Shown piece by piece: positions 1-7,732 of a stretch of DNA of 40,292 bases. The stretch's first letter is position 1; each line of letters begins with the position of its first letter. The stretch is from Planctomycetota bacterium (GTDB lineage: Bacteria > Planctomycetota > Phycisphaerae > Phycisphaerales > SM1A02). The notes beneath the pieces are model-generated. The model had not been told where the DNA came from. It saw only the letters and a list, made by a program, of their open reading frames with translations, and ran no database searches. Where the stretch lies: positions 1 through 40,292 of the forward strand of contig VGYB01000017.1 of assembly GCA_016873115.1 (NCBI GenBank), read 5' to 3'. Both the position numbers and the translations under genes were made by a program.

Positions 1-887
1 TCGGCCAGCGGCCCCCAGCACTCCCTGAATCCGTCGCGAGCATCAGCAGGCACTGCGGCGTTGCGGTACTCGCAGTCCCGGCAGTGCGTACCCAGATCGA
101 TCGGCAATTGTCGGAGCGAGCTATCGCGCAAGGCCTTGGACAGGCGCTTGCGGGTTGGTTCCACGCCATCCGCGTCGGTGTTCGCCAACAGTTCCGCAAC
201 CTCACTGGACACATCCAGAAAGGCCAGGAAGTGGTCGTTCTTCAGCGCGCTTGGATCGCCGAGATACCGTGCACGAGGCATGCCGAATTCGGTCTTTGAC
301 TCCGGGAGCAGTTCGATCCTGCTGTGCACCGCGGCTTCGCTGCACGGGCGCGCGGTGTCGACCACGCACAACTTCGGCACGACCGTGAAGCCGGGGGGCA
401 GCGCTCCACGCACGACCTGCGTCTGGAAGGCCACGTCCTGCAGATACGGGAGCCACTCACTGCCGATGCCACCACGTTTGCCGCGGAAGGGAGTCTGGCC
501 GTCCTCGATCGAGTTGAAGCTCTTGGCCTTGATTTCGATCAACTCGATGGTCTTGCCGCGGCGCGAGAGAAGGTCCACGCGGGCGCTGCATCCATCGTGC
601 TCGAACACAGCTTCGAACAAGTCGACTGCAGTCGCTGCAGTCAACATGCGAAGCGTGGCCTTCGCCGGGGTCTCCTCGCCCTCGGTGTGAATCACCTTGC
701 CGTCGGGGTACAGGGCTCGCGCGATCGCCTCGACCATGAAGCCACCATCGGCAAGGAACTTCAGGTAGGGATCGTCTTGCGACGTGCTTGGGTAGCGCTC
801 AACCGCATAGGCCAGGCGACGGGGGCAACCATGGCCAATCTTGAACTGGCTCTTGGAGAGCAACGGAACGGATCGGGAGCCGCTCAT
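1..887 (-). CDS. DUF2779-type Cas4/RecB-like nuclease, C-terminus outside the window
   Basis: A reading frame open from an ATG at 887 to the window edge gives 295 residues. It begins with SKSQFKIGHGCPRRLAYA, which resembles the N-terminus of DUF2779 and Cas4-like proteins with a first cluster cysteine. A PD-(D/E)XK nuclease core follows: an Asp in ARVDLL, then IELIEIKAKS with the E-x-K pair. Near the visible end is HCRDCEYR followed by ECW, as in the C-terminal cysteines of 4Fe-4S Cas4/AddB nucleases. DUF2779 proteins usually carry a further C-terminal domain, which would lie outside. The ribosome-binding sequence GAGGTGG overlaps the end of the upstream small gene, so the two are probably co-transcribed. 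No CRISPR array or cas gene is nearby. The nuclease fold is supported by motifs; substrate and biological role are unknown. Confidence 0.8.
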   Translation of the reverse strand, partial: MSGSRSVPLLSKSQFKIGHGCPRRLAYAVERYPSTSQDDPYLKFLADGGFMVEAIARALYPDGKVIHTEGEETPAKATLRMLTAATAVDLFEAVFEHDGCSARVDLLSRRGKTIELIEIKAKSFNSIEDGQTPFRGKRGGIGSEWLPYLQDVAFQTQVVRGALPPGFTVVPKLCVVDTARPCSEAAVHSRIELLPESKTEFGMPRARYLGDPSALKNDHFLAFLDVSSEVAELLANTDADGVEPTRKRLSKALRDSSLRQLPIDLGTHCRDCEYRNAAVPADARDGFRECWGPLA

Positions 888-899
888 CGGCCACCTCGT

Positions 900-1067
900 T
901 CAACGCAGCGGCTGTGGTCCGCCGAGGATCTGGGCCCCAGGAATCATCGCCTGCGCGACCTTCTTGGCATCGGACTGGGAGATCGCCCGAACCACGATCT
1001 CGCGCGGTGTTCGTACCTGATCGCCCGGAAGCTTGTAGCGGACAACCCACTCTCGTTCGTTGCTCAT
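900..1067 (-). CDS. 55-residue conserved-looking small protein upstream of the nuclease
   Basis: A 55-residue frame starts MSNEREWVVRYKL and ends GPQPLR. It is preceded by GAGGT nine bases before the ATG at 1067, and its stop lies 12 bases before the nuclease start. The sequence has alternating charged and hydrophobic positions (EWVVRYKL, REIVVRAIS) followed by a short helix (SDAKKVAQAMIPGAQIL), which suggests a compact alpha/beta fold. I do not recognise a family with certainty. The tight spacing suggests it is translated with the nuclease and may be its partner or regulator. The longer frame reaching 1139 lacks a good ribosome-binding site and I reject it. Confidence 0.6.
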   Translation of the reverse strand: MSNEREWVVRYKLPGDQVRTPREIVVRAISQSDAKKVAQAMIPGAQILGGPQPLR

Positions 1068-1293
1068 GTGATGGACCTCGATAGGGCTCCGAACGGTTGC
1101 GCTCCGCCAATTGGGACGACTGTTGAAGGCTACAACCATGTTTGGAGTGGATCAAGGGAGTCATGCGGCATCGTTTGGACTGATCGTTCATTCCGGCACA
1201 GAAATCCAAAGCGGTACTCGTGCGAACAGACGCCGTCGTTCCTCCGACCGAATACGATGACCAGCTACCATCCCACGTCCTCAGGAGTCAGCC

Positions 1294-1899
1294 ATGGCGA
1301 ACCCGACGAAAGCGGCATTGTAGGCGTGCATCACCAAACCCCAAGCGGTGTCAGAGCTGTTGAGGCTTTCTGACGGGGATTCGGCGCTCCTCGCGAAGGC
1401 ATATGCCTTGGCAAAGAAAGAGGAGGAGCCCATCGATGACGCCGATGGCCTCTACGGCTGGCTGTACTGGTGCCAGATGAACGGGATGAAGAAGGACGCT
1501 GCCGCTCTGTCACGCCTCACGATGGCAATTCTCGAACTCCCAGAGTCTGCGCCCAAGGGCAAGGCAGCGGTCGTGTCGGCGGGTCAACTGGTCGGGTTCC
1601 GCCCGAAGGAGCATGCCGAGTTCACCTTCTACCCAAGTCCTGAGTTCAAGAGAAGCTGCGAATGCGAGCACGATGATGTCGGTCTGTGGTGCGATGCGGG
1701 CGAGACGCTGCTGCTGCTGCAACTCGAGCGGACGAAGCGCGGCACACGCACCCGAATGCAGATCGCTGAAGATGTCTGTGAAATCGTCGCCAAGGAGTGG
1801 GACGAGGTGGAAGCCGAGGAGCTTTCTGGCCTGAGCCGCCGTCGGAGGGCGAATTCCATCTTCGACATCGCCCGCATCCGCGACGAGTACGTGGGCTGA
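1294..1899 (+). pseudogene. Unknown cytosolic protein with an in-frame amber codon after codon 9
   Basis: ATG at 1294 is preceded by AGGAG at a 7-base spacing. The frame reads MANPTKAAL, then TAG at 1321-1323, then continues open for 191 codons to 1899. Without the amber codon the product would be 201 residues. The only alternative start, GTG at 1348 (183 residues), has no ribosome-binding site. The body is rich in charged residues, has LYGWLYWCQMNGMKKDAAAL and a cluster SCECEHDDVGLWCD, and no signal peptide or membrane segment. I do not recognise a family. Either the gene carries a nonsense mutation (CAG to TAG is one transition), or GTG 1348 is used, or the nine codons are a leader peptide. 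The 226 bases between this gene and the divergent gene ending at 1067 show no other feature. Confidence 0.5.
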
Positions 1900-1975
1900 A
1901 TCGAGCCCTCAACAAGCCCGCAATCCTCGGCGAATTGGAAAGTCGCAAGGGGCGCCCCCCCATGGCTCATCCGAC

Positions 1976-3781
1976 TCAGTCGCCCTGGTCCAGGATGGCC
2001 ATGAAGGCCTCCTGCGGGATCGTGACGGAGCCGATCTGCTTCATGCGCTTCTTGCCTTCCTTCTGCTTCTCGAGCAGCTTGCGCTTGCGGGTCACATCGC
2101 CGCCGTAGCACTTGGCCGTCACGTTCTTGCGCATGGCCTTGATCGACTCGCGGGCGATGATCTTGCCGCCGATCGCCGCCTGCAGCGGGATCTCGAACTG
2201 GTGGCGGTCGATCTGATCCTTGAGCTTGCCCAGGATCACGCGCGAGCGCTGCTCGGCGTTGTCGCGGTGGCAGATCAGGCTCAGCGCTTCGACGGGCTCG
2301 GCGTTCACCAGGATCTGCACCTTCACCAGGCGATCCTCGCGGTAGCAGGTGATGTGGTAGTCCATCGTGCCGTAGCCGCGGGTGACCGACTTCAGCTTGT
2401 CGTAGAAGTCGTAGATGATCTCGGCGAGCGGGATCTCGTACTTCAGGATCTGGCGGCTCTCGCTGATCATCTCCTGCGACTGGAAGATGCCGCGGCGCAC
2501 CTCGCAGAGTTTCATCAGGTCGCCGATGTTCTCGTTGGGGCAGATGATCTCGATGCGCACGATCGGCTCGCGGATCGCCTTGACCCGCGACAGGTCCGGC
2601 AGGTCGGCGGGATTGTGGATCTCGAGCTCGGTGCCGTCGTTGAGGTCGATGATGTACGACACCGTCGGTGCCGTCTGCACGATCGACACGCCGCCCTCGC
2701 GCTCGAGCCGCTCCTGCACGATGTCCATGTGCAGGAGCCCGAGGAAGCCGCAGCGGAAGCCGAAGCCGAGCGCCTCGGAGTGCTGGGTCTCGAAGGTGAA
2801 GCTGGCGTCGTTGAGGTGGAGCTTCTCGATCGCCTCGCGCAGGGCCTCGAAGTCGCTCTTCTTGCCCTGCTCATCCGCGCTCGACGGATAGAAGTCGCAG
2901 AAGACCATCTGCTTGGGCTCTTCGTAGCCCTCGAGCGCGATCTCGGCAGGATCGATGTCGAGCGTGATGGTGTCGCCGACGCGCACATCGCCGAGGGTCT
3001 TCATCCCGGCGCAGACCGAGCCCACCTGCGACAGGCAGAGTTCCTTGACCTTCTGCGGGAAGGGCGTGTAGCGCAGGAGCTCGGTCACGCTGAAGGTGCG
3101 CCCGGTGCCCATCATGCGGATCTTGTCGCCCTGGCGGAGCTGGCCATCGAAGATGCGCACATACATCACGACGCCGCGGTATTCGTCGTACTTGGCATCG
3201 AAGACGAGGCCGCGCAGCTTGGTCGTGGTTGGCGCCTTGGGCTCGGGGAGCTTCTCGCAGATCGCATCGAGCAGTTCGCTGATGCCCTGACCGGTCTTGG
3301 CGCTCACCAGGAGGCAGTCCTCGGCAGCGAACCCGAAGACCTGCTCGATTTCCATGGCGACACGCTCGGGTGCTGCGGCGGGGAGGTCGATCTTGTTGAC
3401 GACCGGGATGATCGTGAGGTCGCCGGCGACCGCGAGGTACGCATTGGCGACCGTCTGCGCTTGCACGCCCTGCGTGCTGTCGACGACGAGCACGGCGCCT
3501 TCACACGCCTTGAGGGCGCGGGAGACCTCGTAGGCGAAATCCACATGGCCGGGCGTGTCGATGAAGTTGAGCTCGTACTCCTCGCCCCTCCAAGTGTGGC
3601 TCACGGTGACGGCGCTCGCCTTGATGGTGATGCCGCGTTCGCGCTCAAGGTCCATCGAGTCGAGCATCTGCGCACGGGCCTCACGCTCGCTGACGGCCTT
3701 GGTGGCCTGCAGCAGGCGATCGGCGAGCGTGCTCTTGCCGTGGTCGATGTGGGCGATGATGGAGAAGTTGCGGATCTTCAC
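1976..3781 (-). CDS. lepA: Elongation factor 4 (LepA), back-translocating ribosomal GTPase
   Basis: The 601-residue product matches the usual LepA length of about 600. It is a translational GTPase that binds stalled or mispositioned ribosomes. The G1 loop AHIDHGKST is at residues 10-18, the G3 motif DTPGHVDF near residue 76 and NKID near residue 130. EF-G-like domains and the LepA-specific C-terminal domain follow (FRCGFLGLLHMDIVQERLEREG and KMRKNVTAKCYGGD-type sequence). The start is a GTG at 3781 with no clear Shine-Dalgarno. It lies 25 bases behind a small membrane protein and 3' of rimO in a minus-strand run, so it is probably co-transcribed with them. It converges on the gene ending at 1899. 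Confidence 0.97.
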   Translation of the reverse strand: MKIRNFSIIAHIDHGKSTLADRLLQATKAVSEREARAQMLDSMDLERERGITIKASAVTVSHTWRGEEYELNFIDTPGHVDFAYEVSRALKACEGAVLVVDSTQGVQAQTVANAYLAVAGDLTIIPVVNKIDLPAAAPERVAMEIEQVFGFAAEDCLLVSAKTGQGISELLDAICEKLPEPKAPTTTKLRGLVFDAKYDEYRGVVMYVRIFDGQLRQGDKIRMMGTGRTFSVTELLRYTPFPQKVKELCLSQVGSVCAGMKTLGDVRVGDTITLDIDPAEIALEGYEEPKQMVFCDFYPSSADEQGKKSDFEALREAIEKLHLNDASFTFETQHSEALGFGFRCGFLGLLHMDIVQERLEREGGVSIVQTAPTVSYIIDLNDGTELEIHNPADLPDLSRVKAIREPIVRIEIICPNENIGDLMKLCEVRRGIFQSQEMISESRQILKYEIPLAEIIYDFYDKLKSVTRGYGTMDYHITCYREDRLVKVQILVNAEPVEALSLICHRDNAEQRSRVILGKLKDQIDRHQFEIPLQAAIGGKIIARESIKAMRKNVTAKCYGGDVTRKRKLLEKQKEGKKRMKQIGSVTIPQEAFMAILDQGD

Positions 3782-3806
3782 GGCGTGGTCCGGAGAGTCC
3801 TGAAGT

Positions 3807-4226
3807 CTATGCGACCCGACCGCATTCTGGACATTCCATCGCGCCTTGGTCCAGGAGGTGTCCGCAGCCTTCGCAGACCGGGGTCCCCGAGCGCTTCATG
3901 GCCATGCGGTAGCAGGGGGCGTAGTGGCGCCGGAACGCGACGACGAATGCCAGATGCTGGATCGCCAGGATCGGGATCAGGCCGAGTGCCGTGGCGGCGA
4001 TGAACGCGCCTGTGGCCAGGGAACCCTTCGCTGCCAGGGCGGCGAGGAACAGGAAGAACCACGCCCACATGAGCCAACCGGGCACGGCGATCAGGCTCCA
4101 GAGGATGAAGCCCACGGTGTGGTGCCAACTCCTGAGCATGATCAGATTCGCAACCCAGTGCAGGTGAACCTGCTCGCGCCAGCCGGGGCGGAAGGTCGGA
4201 TCGGCAAGGTCAGGCAGCCAGCCCAT
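3807..4226 (-). CDS. Small membrane protein with C-terminal zinc ribbon
   Basis: The frame gives 139 residues. Two to three hydrophobic segments (WHHTVGFILWSLIAVPGWL, WFFLFLAALAA, TALGLIPILAIQHLAFVV) precede a C-terminal CEGCGHLLDQGAMECPECG, a C-x2-C...C-x2-C zinc-ribbon knuckle. Zinc-ribbon-tailed small membrane proteins of this kind are common in Planctomycetota. The function is unknown. It lies between rimO (23 bases) and lepA (25 bases), so it is most likely translated from the same messenger. The start at 4226 is the only ATG that keeps the N-terminus clear of rimO. Confidence 0.75.
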   Translation of the reverse strand: MGWLPDLADPTFRPGWREQVHLHWVANLIMLRSWHHTVGFILWSLIAVPGWLMWAWFFLFLAALAAKGSLATGAFIAATALGLIPILAIQHLAFVVAFRRHYAPCYRMAMKRSGTPVCEGCGHLLDQGAMECPECGRVA

Positions 4227-4249
4227 GCAGCGCCCTGGGGCTCCCGCAC

Positions 4250-5794
4250 TCAGCGGCCGAGCACCGGCAGCTTCACGCTGCGCTCGAGGTCCTCGGTCGG
4301 CTGCATCACGAGGTCGTAGCCATCGCTCGCGACGACCGTGCAGCGCACGAGTTCGCCCGCCACGAGCGGCTCGCGGCTGTGGATGTAGCTGAGGCTGTCG
4401 ATCTGCGGTGCCTGGAAGTAGGTGCGCCCCGTGAAGAGCGAGCCGCCCTTGGTCACGCCGGTCGTGGCGCGCCCGGTGGTGCGGCCCTTGACGGGGCCCT
4501 CGACGAGCACATCGAACTGCACCTTCTCTTCCGCGAGGTACGCCGCATTCTCGAAGGCGATCTCCTGCTGGAGCAGCATGAGTTCCTGCTCGCGGGCCTC
4601 CTTGATCTCGTCCGGCACATGCAGGGCGGGGTCCTTGTCCATCGTGCCGCTGGGCGTGCCATCCTCGGGCGAGTACTTGAAGACGCCGACCGCATCGAAT
4701 TGGCATTCGTCGATGAAGGCCAGCAGGTCCTCGTGATCCTCCTGCGTCTCGCCGGGGTGACCGGTGATGAAGGTCGTGCGGATCGCCATGCCGGGGATGC
4801 GGTCGCGCAACTTCATCACGAGGTCGCGCTGCTGCGTGGCAGTGGTGCGGCGGCGCATGAGTTCGAGCATGCGTTCGCTGCCGTGCTGCAGCGGGATGTC
4901 GATGTACTTGACCACATTGCGCAGGCGCGCGATCGTGTCGATCATCGAATCGGTGAAGTTCGACGGGTAGGCGTACATCAGGCGCAGCCACGCGCCACCG
5001 CGTTCGTTCGCGGCCGCATCGAGCGCGGTGAGCATGCCCTCGAGCCCGCCGTCGTAGCCGATGTCCATCCCGAAGCTCGTGGTGTCCTGCCCGATCAGGT
5101 TGAGCTCGAAGGCCCCGTCCTGGAAGAGGCCCTTGGCCTCGGCGACGATCGCATCCACCGGCTTCGAGCGCATCTTCCCGCGGATCCCCGGGATCGTGCA
5201 GAACGCGCAGCGCTGGTTGCAGCCCTCGCTCACGCGCAGGTACGCCCAGTGGCGAGGCGTCAAGCGGTAGCGCTGCTCGTCGCCCTCGAAGTAGCCGATG
5301 CCCTGGCCATCCTTGCCGTGCACGGTCAGGCCGGTGGTCTCGATGCCGCGTTCCTTGGCGGCCTGGATCGCGTTGCCCGAGATCCAGTAGCGCGGGGCAT
5401 CCTTGGTCACGCCTGCGCGGGCGGCGCGCTCGCCGCGCACGGCCTCGATGATGTGATCGCGGTCGAAGACGCCGATCATGGCATCGATGCCGGGCGCCCA
5501 CTCGAGCATCTTGGCGCGGTGGCGCTGCACGAGGCAGCCGGCCACGACCACGCGCTGCAGTTCGCCCCGCTCCTTGCGCGCGATCGCATCCTTGATCACG
5601 CCCAGGCTCTCGTCCTTGCTCGCCTCCAGGAACCCGCAGGTGTTGACGACGATGGCGTCCGGCGAATCGTCCTCGTTGACGAGCTCGAGCCCATCGGCGC
5701 GGAGCAGGCCCAGCATCTTCTCGCTGTCAACGAGATTCTTCGGACAGCCGAGGCTGACGAAGCTGACGCGGGAGACGGTGCCGGTGGCGCTCAT
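4250..5794 (-). CDS. rimO: Ribosomal protein S12 (Asp89) methylthiotransferase RimO
   Basis: RimO is a radical-SAM enzyme that adds a methylthio group to a conserved aspartate of ribosomal protein S12. From the ATG at 5794 the protein has 514 residues, against about 440 in typical members. The N-terminal UPF0004 domain has its three cluster cysteines (SLGCPKN, NTCGF, VAGCLVQ, about residues 17, 53 and 87). The radical-SAM motif CNQRCAFC is at about residues 192-199. A TRAM domain ends the protein. Extra length lies between the first two domains, where an approximately 60-residue insert contains WISGNAIQAAKERGIE. A TTGACG/TAGGAT promoter-like pair lies directly upstream. It heads the run rimO, zinc-ribbon protein, lepA. 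Confidence 0.93.
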   Translation of the reverse strand: MSATGTVSRVSFVSLGCPKNLVDSEKMLGLLRADGLELVNEDDSPDAIVVNTCGFLEASKDESLGVIKDAIARKERGELQRVVVAGCLVQRHRAKMLEWAPGIDAMIGVFDRDHIIEAVRGERAARAGVTKDAPRYWISGNAIQAAKERGIETTGLTVHGKDGQGIGYFEGDEQRYRLTPRHWAYLRVSEGCNQRCAFCTIPGIRGKMRSKPVDAIVAEAKGLFQDGAFELNLIGQDTTSFGMDIGYDGGLEGMLTALDAAANERGGAWLRLMYAYPSNFTDSMIDTIARLRNVVKYIDIPLQHGSERMLELMRRRTTATQQRDLVMKLRDRIPGMAIRTTFITGHPGETQEDHEDLLAFIDECQFDAVGVFKYSPEDGTPSGTMDKDPALHVPDEIKEAREQELMLLQQEIAFENAAYLAEEKVQFDVLVEGPVKGRTTGRATTGVTKGGSLFTGRTYFQAPQIDSLSYIHSREPLVAGELVRCTVVASDGYDLVMQPTEDLERSVKLPVLGR

Positions 5795-5803
5795 GGGCAC
5801 CAC

Positions 5804-5830
5804 ATCCTAGGTCACGCCGGCGCACGTCAA
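5804..5830 (-). promoter_or_regulatory. Predicted sigma70-type promoter of rimO
   Basis: On the minus strand TTGACG (5825-5830) is followed after 15 bases by TAGGAT (5804-5809), which ends 9 bases before the rimO ATG. Transcription would start within a few bases of the start codon, giving a leaderless or nearly leaderless mRNA. The spacer is short of the ideal 17. Confidence 0.55.
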
Positions 5831-7188
5831 GCGCGGTAGAGGCGATGTCGCTCGACGATCTCGACGACGGCAGGAAGGATGCCGTTTGGCCGTTCGCCCC
5901 GGCCGAGCGCTGCACGAAGGGCGGTCGAGCTCAGGTCGACGGGGGCGACCGGCAGCAGCCAGTCGGTGGTTTCACCGAGGCCGTAGCGCTGGGAGAACTC
6001 CGTGAGCCAGGAGCGGACCTCGTCCACGGTGTGCGGGGGCCGGATGACGACGGCAGGTCGTGCGAGGTCCAGGATCGCTCGCCAGTCCCGCCAGCGATCC
6101 AGTTGCATCAGCGCATCGGAGCCGATGAGGAGCCGCACCGAGCGAGGTCCGTGCTCGGTGCTGCCGGGGATCAATGGCAGCAGCGTGCGCAGCGTGTCGA
6201 TGGTGTAGCTCGCCCCGCCGCGCTCGAGTTCGCAGCCACTGACCATGATCGCGGCGCTCGTGCGGGGCATGTCGGGATCGTGCAGTGCGGCCTGGAGCAT
6301 CTCCCAGCGCACGGCCGGCGGCGCTGCCTTCGCATCCTTGAGGGGATTCGCGGCCGCAGGCACGATGATCGCGCTCGAGGCGGAGACCGTGCGGCAGGCC
6401 TCGATCAGCATGCCGAGGTGGCAGCGGTGCGGGGGATCGAAGGTCCCGCCCATGATGAGTGCGGGGTGTGCGGTGCTGCACGCCACGGGTGCACCATCGA
6501 CGGCATCGAGCATGTGCACGAGCAGGGCCTGCGCACGAGCGAGCGCGCGTGAGCTGCGTGACTGCAGCGTCATGAGCCTGGCGCCCAGGCTCGGCGACCT
6601 CAGCACCGCAGCCGCGGCAGCGGCCACCTTGGGATTCCCATCCGCGTCGACGAGGTCGAGCACCTCGATCGGCATCTCGTCGAGCGGGCCGTCGCTCACG
6701 GCGCGAATGACAGTCCAGGCCATGCCTCGCGCCGAGGCAGCCTGCGCGAAGGCCCAGCACTCCATGTCGACGAGGTTCGCACCGGTGCGTTCGGCGAACG
6801 CCACTCGATCCGACGGCGTGGCGATGATCGTGTCGGCGTGGCCGACGGTGGTCGTCGACTTGGGTGGAGCCAACCGCGCCGTGGGGGAGTGCGTGCTCGA
6901 CCCGGTCGCTGCATCGACGACGCGATCGATGACCCACGCGGTCTCGCGGTCACACGGCTCACGAAGGCCGCCCGCGATGCCGAAGAGCACCGCATGGCGC
7001 GGTCGGTCGGGAAGTCCATCGATGCGTGTGAAGGCGCGCTCGATCGCATCGCGTCCGATGCCGCACTGGATCACGGGAACCGGACGGCCGCAGGACTCTG
7101 CAGCCTTGCGCTCGATCAGCATGGGGCAGACGATGATCGAGGACCCAGCGCGACCGGGATGGAATGTCGGTTGGCTCTCGTGCGGCAC
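5827..7188 (-). CDS. nadD: Fusion of a nucleoside-phosphorylase-like domain with nicotinate-nucleotide adenylyltransferase (NadD)
   Basis: The product has 453 residues. The C-terminal part, from about residue 244, is NadD, which makes deamido-NAD from nicotinate mononucleotide and ATP. It has the nucleotide-binding GGTFDPPHRCHLGML and the late LSSTALRAAL motif. Residues 15-205 resemble the MTA/SAH nucleosidase and hopanoid-phosphorylase (PNP_UDP) family: IVCPMLIERKA, FGIAGGL and DMECWAFAQAA...IRAVSDG. NadD is normally a stand-alone protein of about 200 residues. The canonical HxGH is HRCH here, so the glycine is a cysteine and both histidines are kept. GTG at 7188 follows a TAGCCT hexamer by 7 bases. 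It lies upstream of rimO on the same strand. The substrate of the phosphorylase-like part is unknown. Confidence 0.88.
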   Translation of the reverse strand: MPHESQPTFHPGRAGSSIIVCPMLIERKAAESCGRPVPVIQCGIGRDAIERAFTRIDGLPDRPRHAVLFGIAGGLREPCDRETAWVIDRVVDAATGSSTHSPTARLAPPKSTTTVGHADTIIATPSDRVAFAERTGANLVDMECWAFAQAASARGMAWTVIRAVSDGPLDEMPIEVLDLVDADGNPKVAAAAAAVLRSPSLGARLMTLQSRSSRALARAQALLVHMLDAVDGAPVACSTAHPALIMGGTFDPPHRCHLGMLIEACRTVSASSAIIVPAAANPLKDAKAAPPAVRWEMLQAALHDPDMPRTSAAIMVSGCELERGGASYTIDTLRTLLPLIPGSTEHGPRSVRLLIGSDALMQLDRWRDWRAILDLARPAVVIRPPHTVDEVRSWLTEFSQRYGLGETTDWLLPVAPVDLSSTALRAALGRGERPNGILPAVVEIVERHRLYRA

Positions 7189-7195
7189 GGACTCG

Positions 7196-7201
7196 AGGCT
7201 A
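7196..7201 (-). promoter_or_regulatory. Predicted -10 element for a leaderless nadD-fusion transcript
   Basis: TAGCCT on the minus strand ends 7 bases before the GTG start at 7188. There is no Shine-Dalgarno. The same arrangement recurs at many other gene starts in this window. No convincing -35 was seen. Confidence 0.4.
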
Positions 7202-7262
7202 CCGGGGTGGGCCAGAGGTCGTGCGCACTGGGGAAGTCCTCGCCACGGAGCGCCGGAGTCGC

Positions 7263-7268
7263 TATAGT
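7263..7268 (+). promoter_or_regulatory. Predicted -10 element of the tRNA-Glu gene
   Basis: TATAGT lies 19 bases before the first base of the tRNA, so a transcript would begin about 12 bases upstream of the mature 5' end. The -35 region is weak. Confidence 0.45.
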
Positions 7269-7287
7269 CTTCGCCCGTCCACCGACT

Positions 7288-7362
7288 GGCCCCATCGTCT
7301 AGCCCGGTCTAGGACATCTCCCTTTCACGGAGAGGACAGGGGTTCAAATCCCCTTGGGGTCA
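7288..7362 (+). tRNA. tRNA-Glu (anticodon TTC)
   Basis: The 75 bases fold into a complete cloverleaf. The acceptor stem GGCCCCA pairs with TGGGGTC and contains one G-T pair. The anticodon arm is TCTCC-CTTTCAC-GGAGA with anticodon TTC. The T arm is AGGGG-TTCAAAT-CCCCT, and A is the discriminator base. No CCA is encoded. The layout matches bacterial glutamate tRNAs closely. A strong terminator hairpin follows 8 bases later. The last 19 bases of the gene are repeated 238 bp downstream. Confidence 0.96.
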
Positions 7363-7433
7363 TTCACCTTGCAGCCCCGGCGGATGCCGGGGCTGCTTCG
7401 TTTCATGACCCACCGCAGCGCCCGCTGCAGCTG
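7344..7433 (+). repeat. 90-bp direct repeat, copy 1 (tRNA 3' end plus terminator)
   Basis: This copy starts inside the T arm of tRNA-Glu and runs through the terminator hairpin to the CTGCAGCTG at 7425-7433. Positions 7582-7671 repeat it exactly over 90 bases, an offset of 238 bp. It resembles the attL/attR scar of an element integrated at a tRNA 3' end, or a small tandem duplication. Confidence 0.95.
7371..7400 (+). terminator. Intrinsic terminator of tRNA-Glu
   Basis: A perfect 11-bp stem (GCAGCCCCGGC with GCCGGGGCTGC, loop GGAT) at 7371-7396 is followed by TTCGTTT. It would end the tRNA transcript. Confidence 0.85.
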
Positions 7434-7581
7434 ATGCTGCAGCGGCCACCGCGGGGCGCGCTCGGGCTCCTCGTCCGGCGCGGCCGTCGGCTGCGCCGCC
7501 GTGCGCGCCAAGCCTCGTCGCCCTCGCCCGCCTCAAGGGGCTGTGTCGCCTGGGTCTCGGGCTCGCGCCCTCGACCCGGCG
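7434..7581. other. 148-bp segment between the two tRNA-end repeats
   Basis: Very GC-rich sequence without a credible reading frame or a second tRNA. It begins and ends at the borders of the 90-bp repeat, so it is the unique part of the duplicated or inserted unit. I see no integrase, inverted terminal repeats or transposase remnant in it. Confidence 0.6.
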
Positions 7582-7671
7582 TCAAATCCCCTTGGGGTCA
7601 TTCACCTTGCAGCCCCGGCGGATGCCGGGGCTGCTTCGTTTCATGACCCACCGCAGCGCCCGCTGCAGCTG
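7582..7671 (+). repeat. 90-bp direct repeat, copy 2
   Basis: Exact second copy of 7344-7433. It carries the last 19 bases of tRNA-Glu, including the 3' half of the acceptor stem, but lacks the rest of the tRNA, so it cannot make a functional tRNA. Confidence 0.95.
7609..7638 (+). terminator. Duplicated copy of the tRNA terminator
   Basis: The same 11-bp stem and 4-base loop as at 7371, followed by TTCGTTT. It may insulate the downstream beta-helix gene from tRNA read-through. Confidence 0.75.
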
Positions 7672-7732
7672 GCGCGGGTGATTCGTCTGGAATATCGACC
7701 CGCCATGCGTGACTTGCTCGGGACTGGTTGTA

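Noticed and set aside
1321-1323. Amber codon read as pyrrolysine.
   Set aside because: There is no sign of pyl genes in the window and the codon lies in a short N-terminal stretch; mutation or alternative start is simpler.
324-1373. 349-residue plus-strand frame across the nuclease gene.
   Set aside because: It is antisense to the DUF2779 nuclease and the small gene, which show nuclease motifs and ribosome-binding sites; the frame has no recognisable pattern.
2201-4003. 600-residue open frame antisense to lepA.
   Set aside because: Shadow of a high-GC gene; it is rich in Asp, Val, Leu and His without domain patterns, and lepA is unambiguous on the other strand.
4379-5839. 486-residue open frame antisense to rimO.
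   Set aside because: Same kind of antisense artefact; the rimO cluster cysteines and radical-SAM motif are clear on the minus strand.
7434-7581. A second, degraded tRNA between the 90-bp repeats.
   Set aside because: No cloverleaf can be drawn; only the last 19 bases of tRNA-Glu are repeated.
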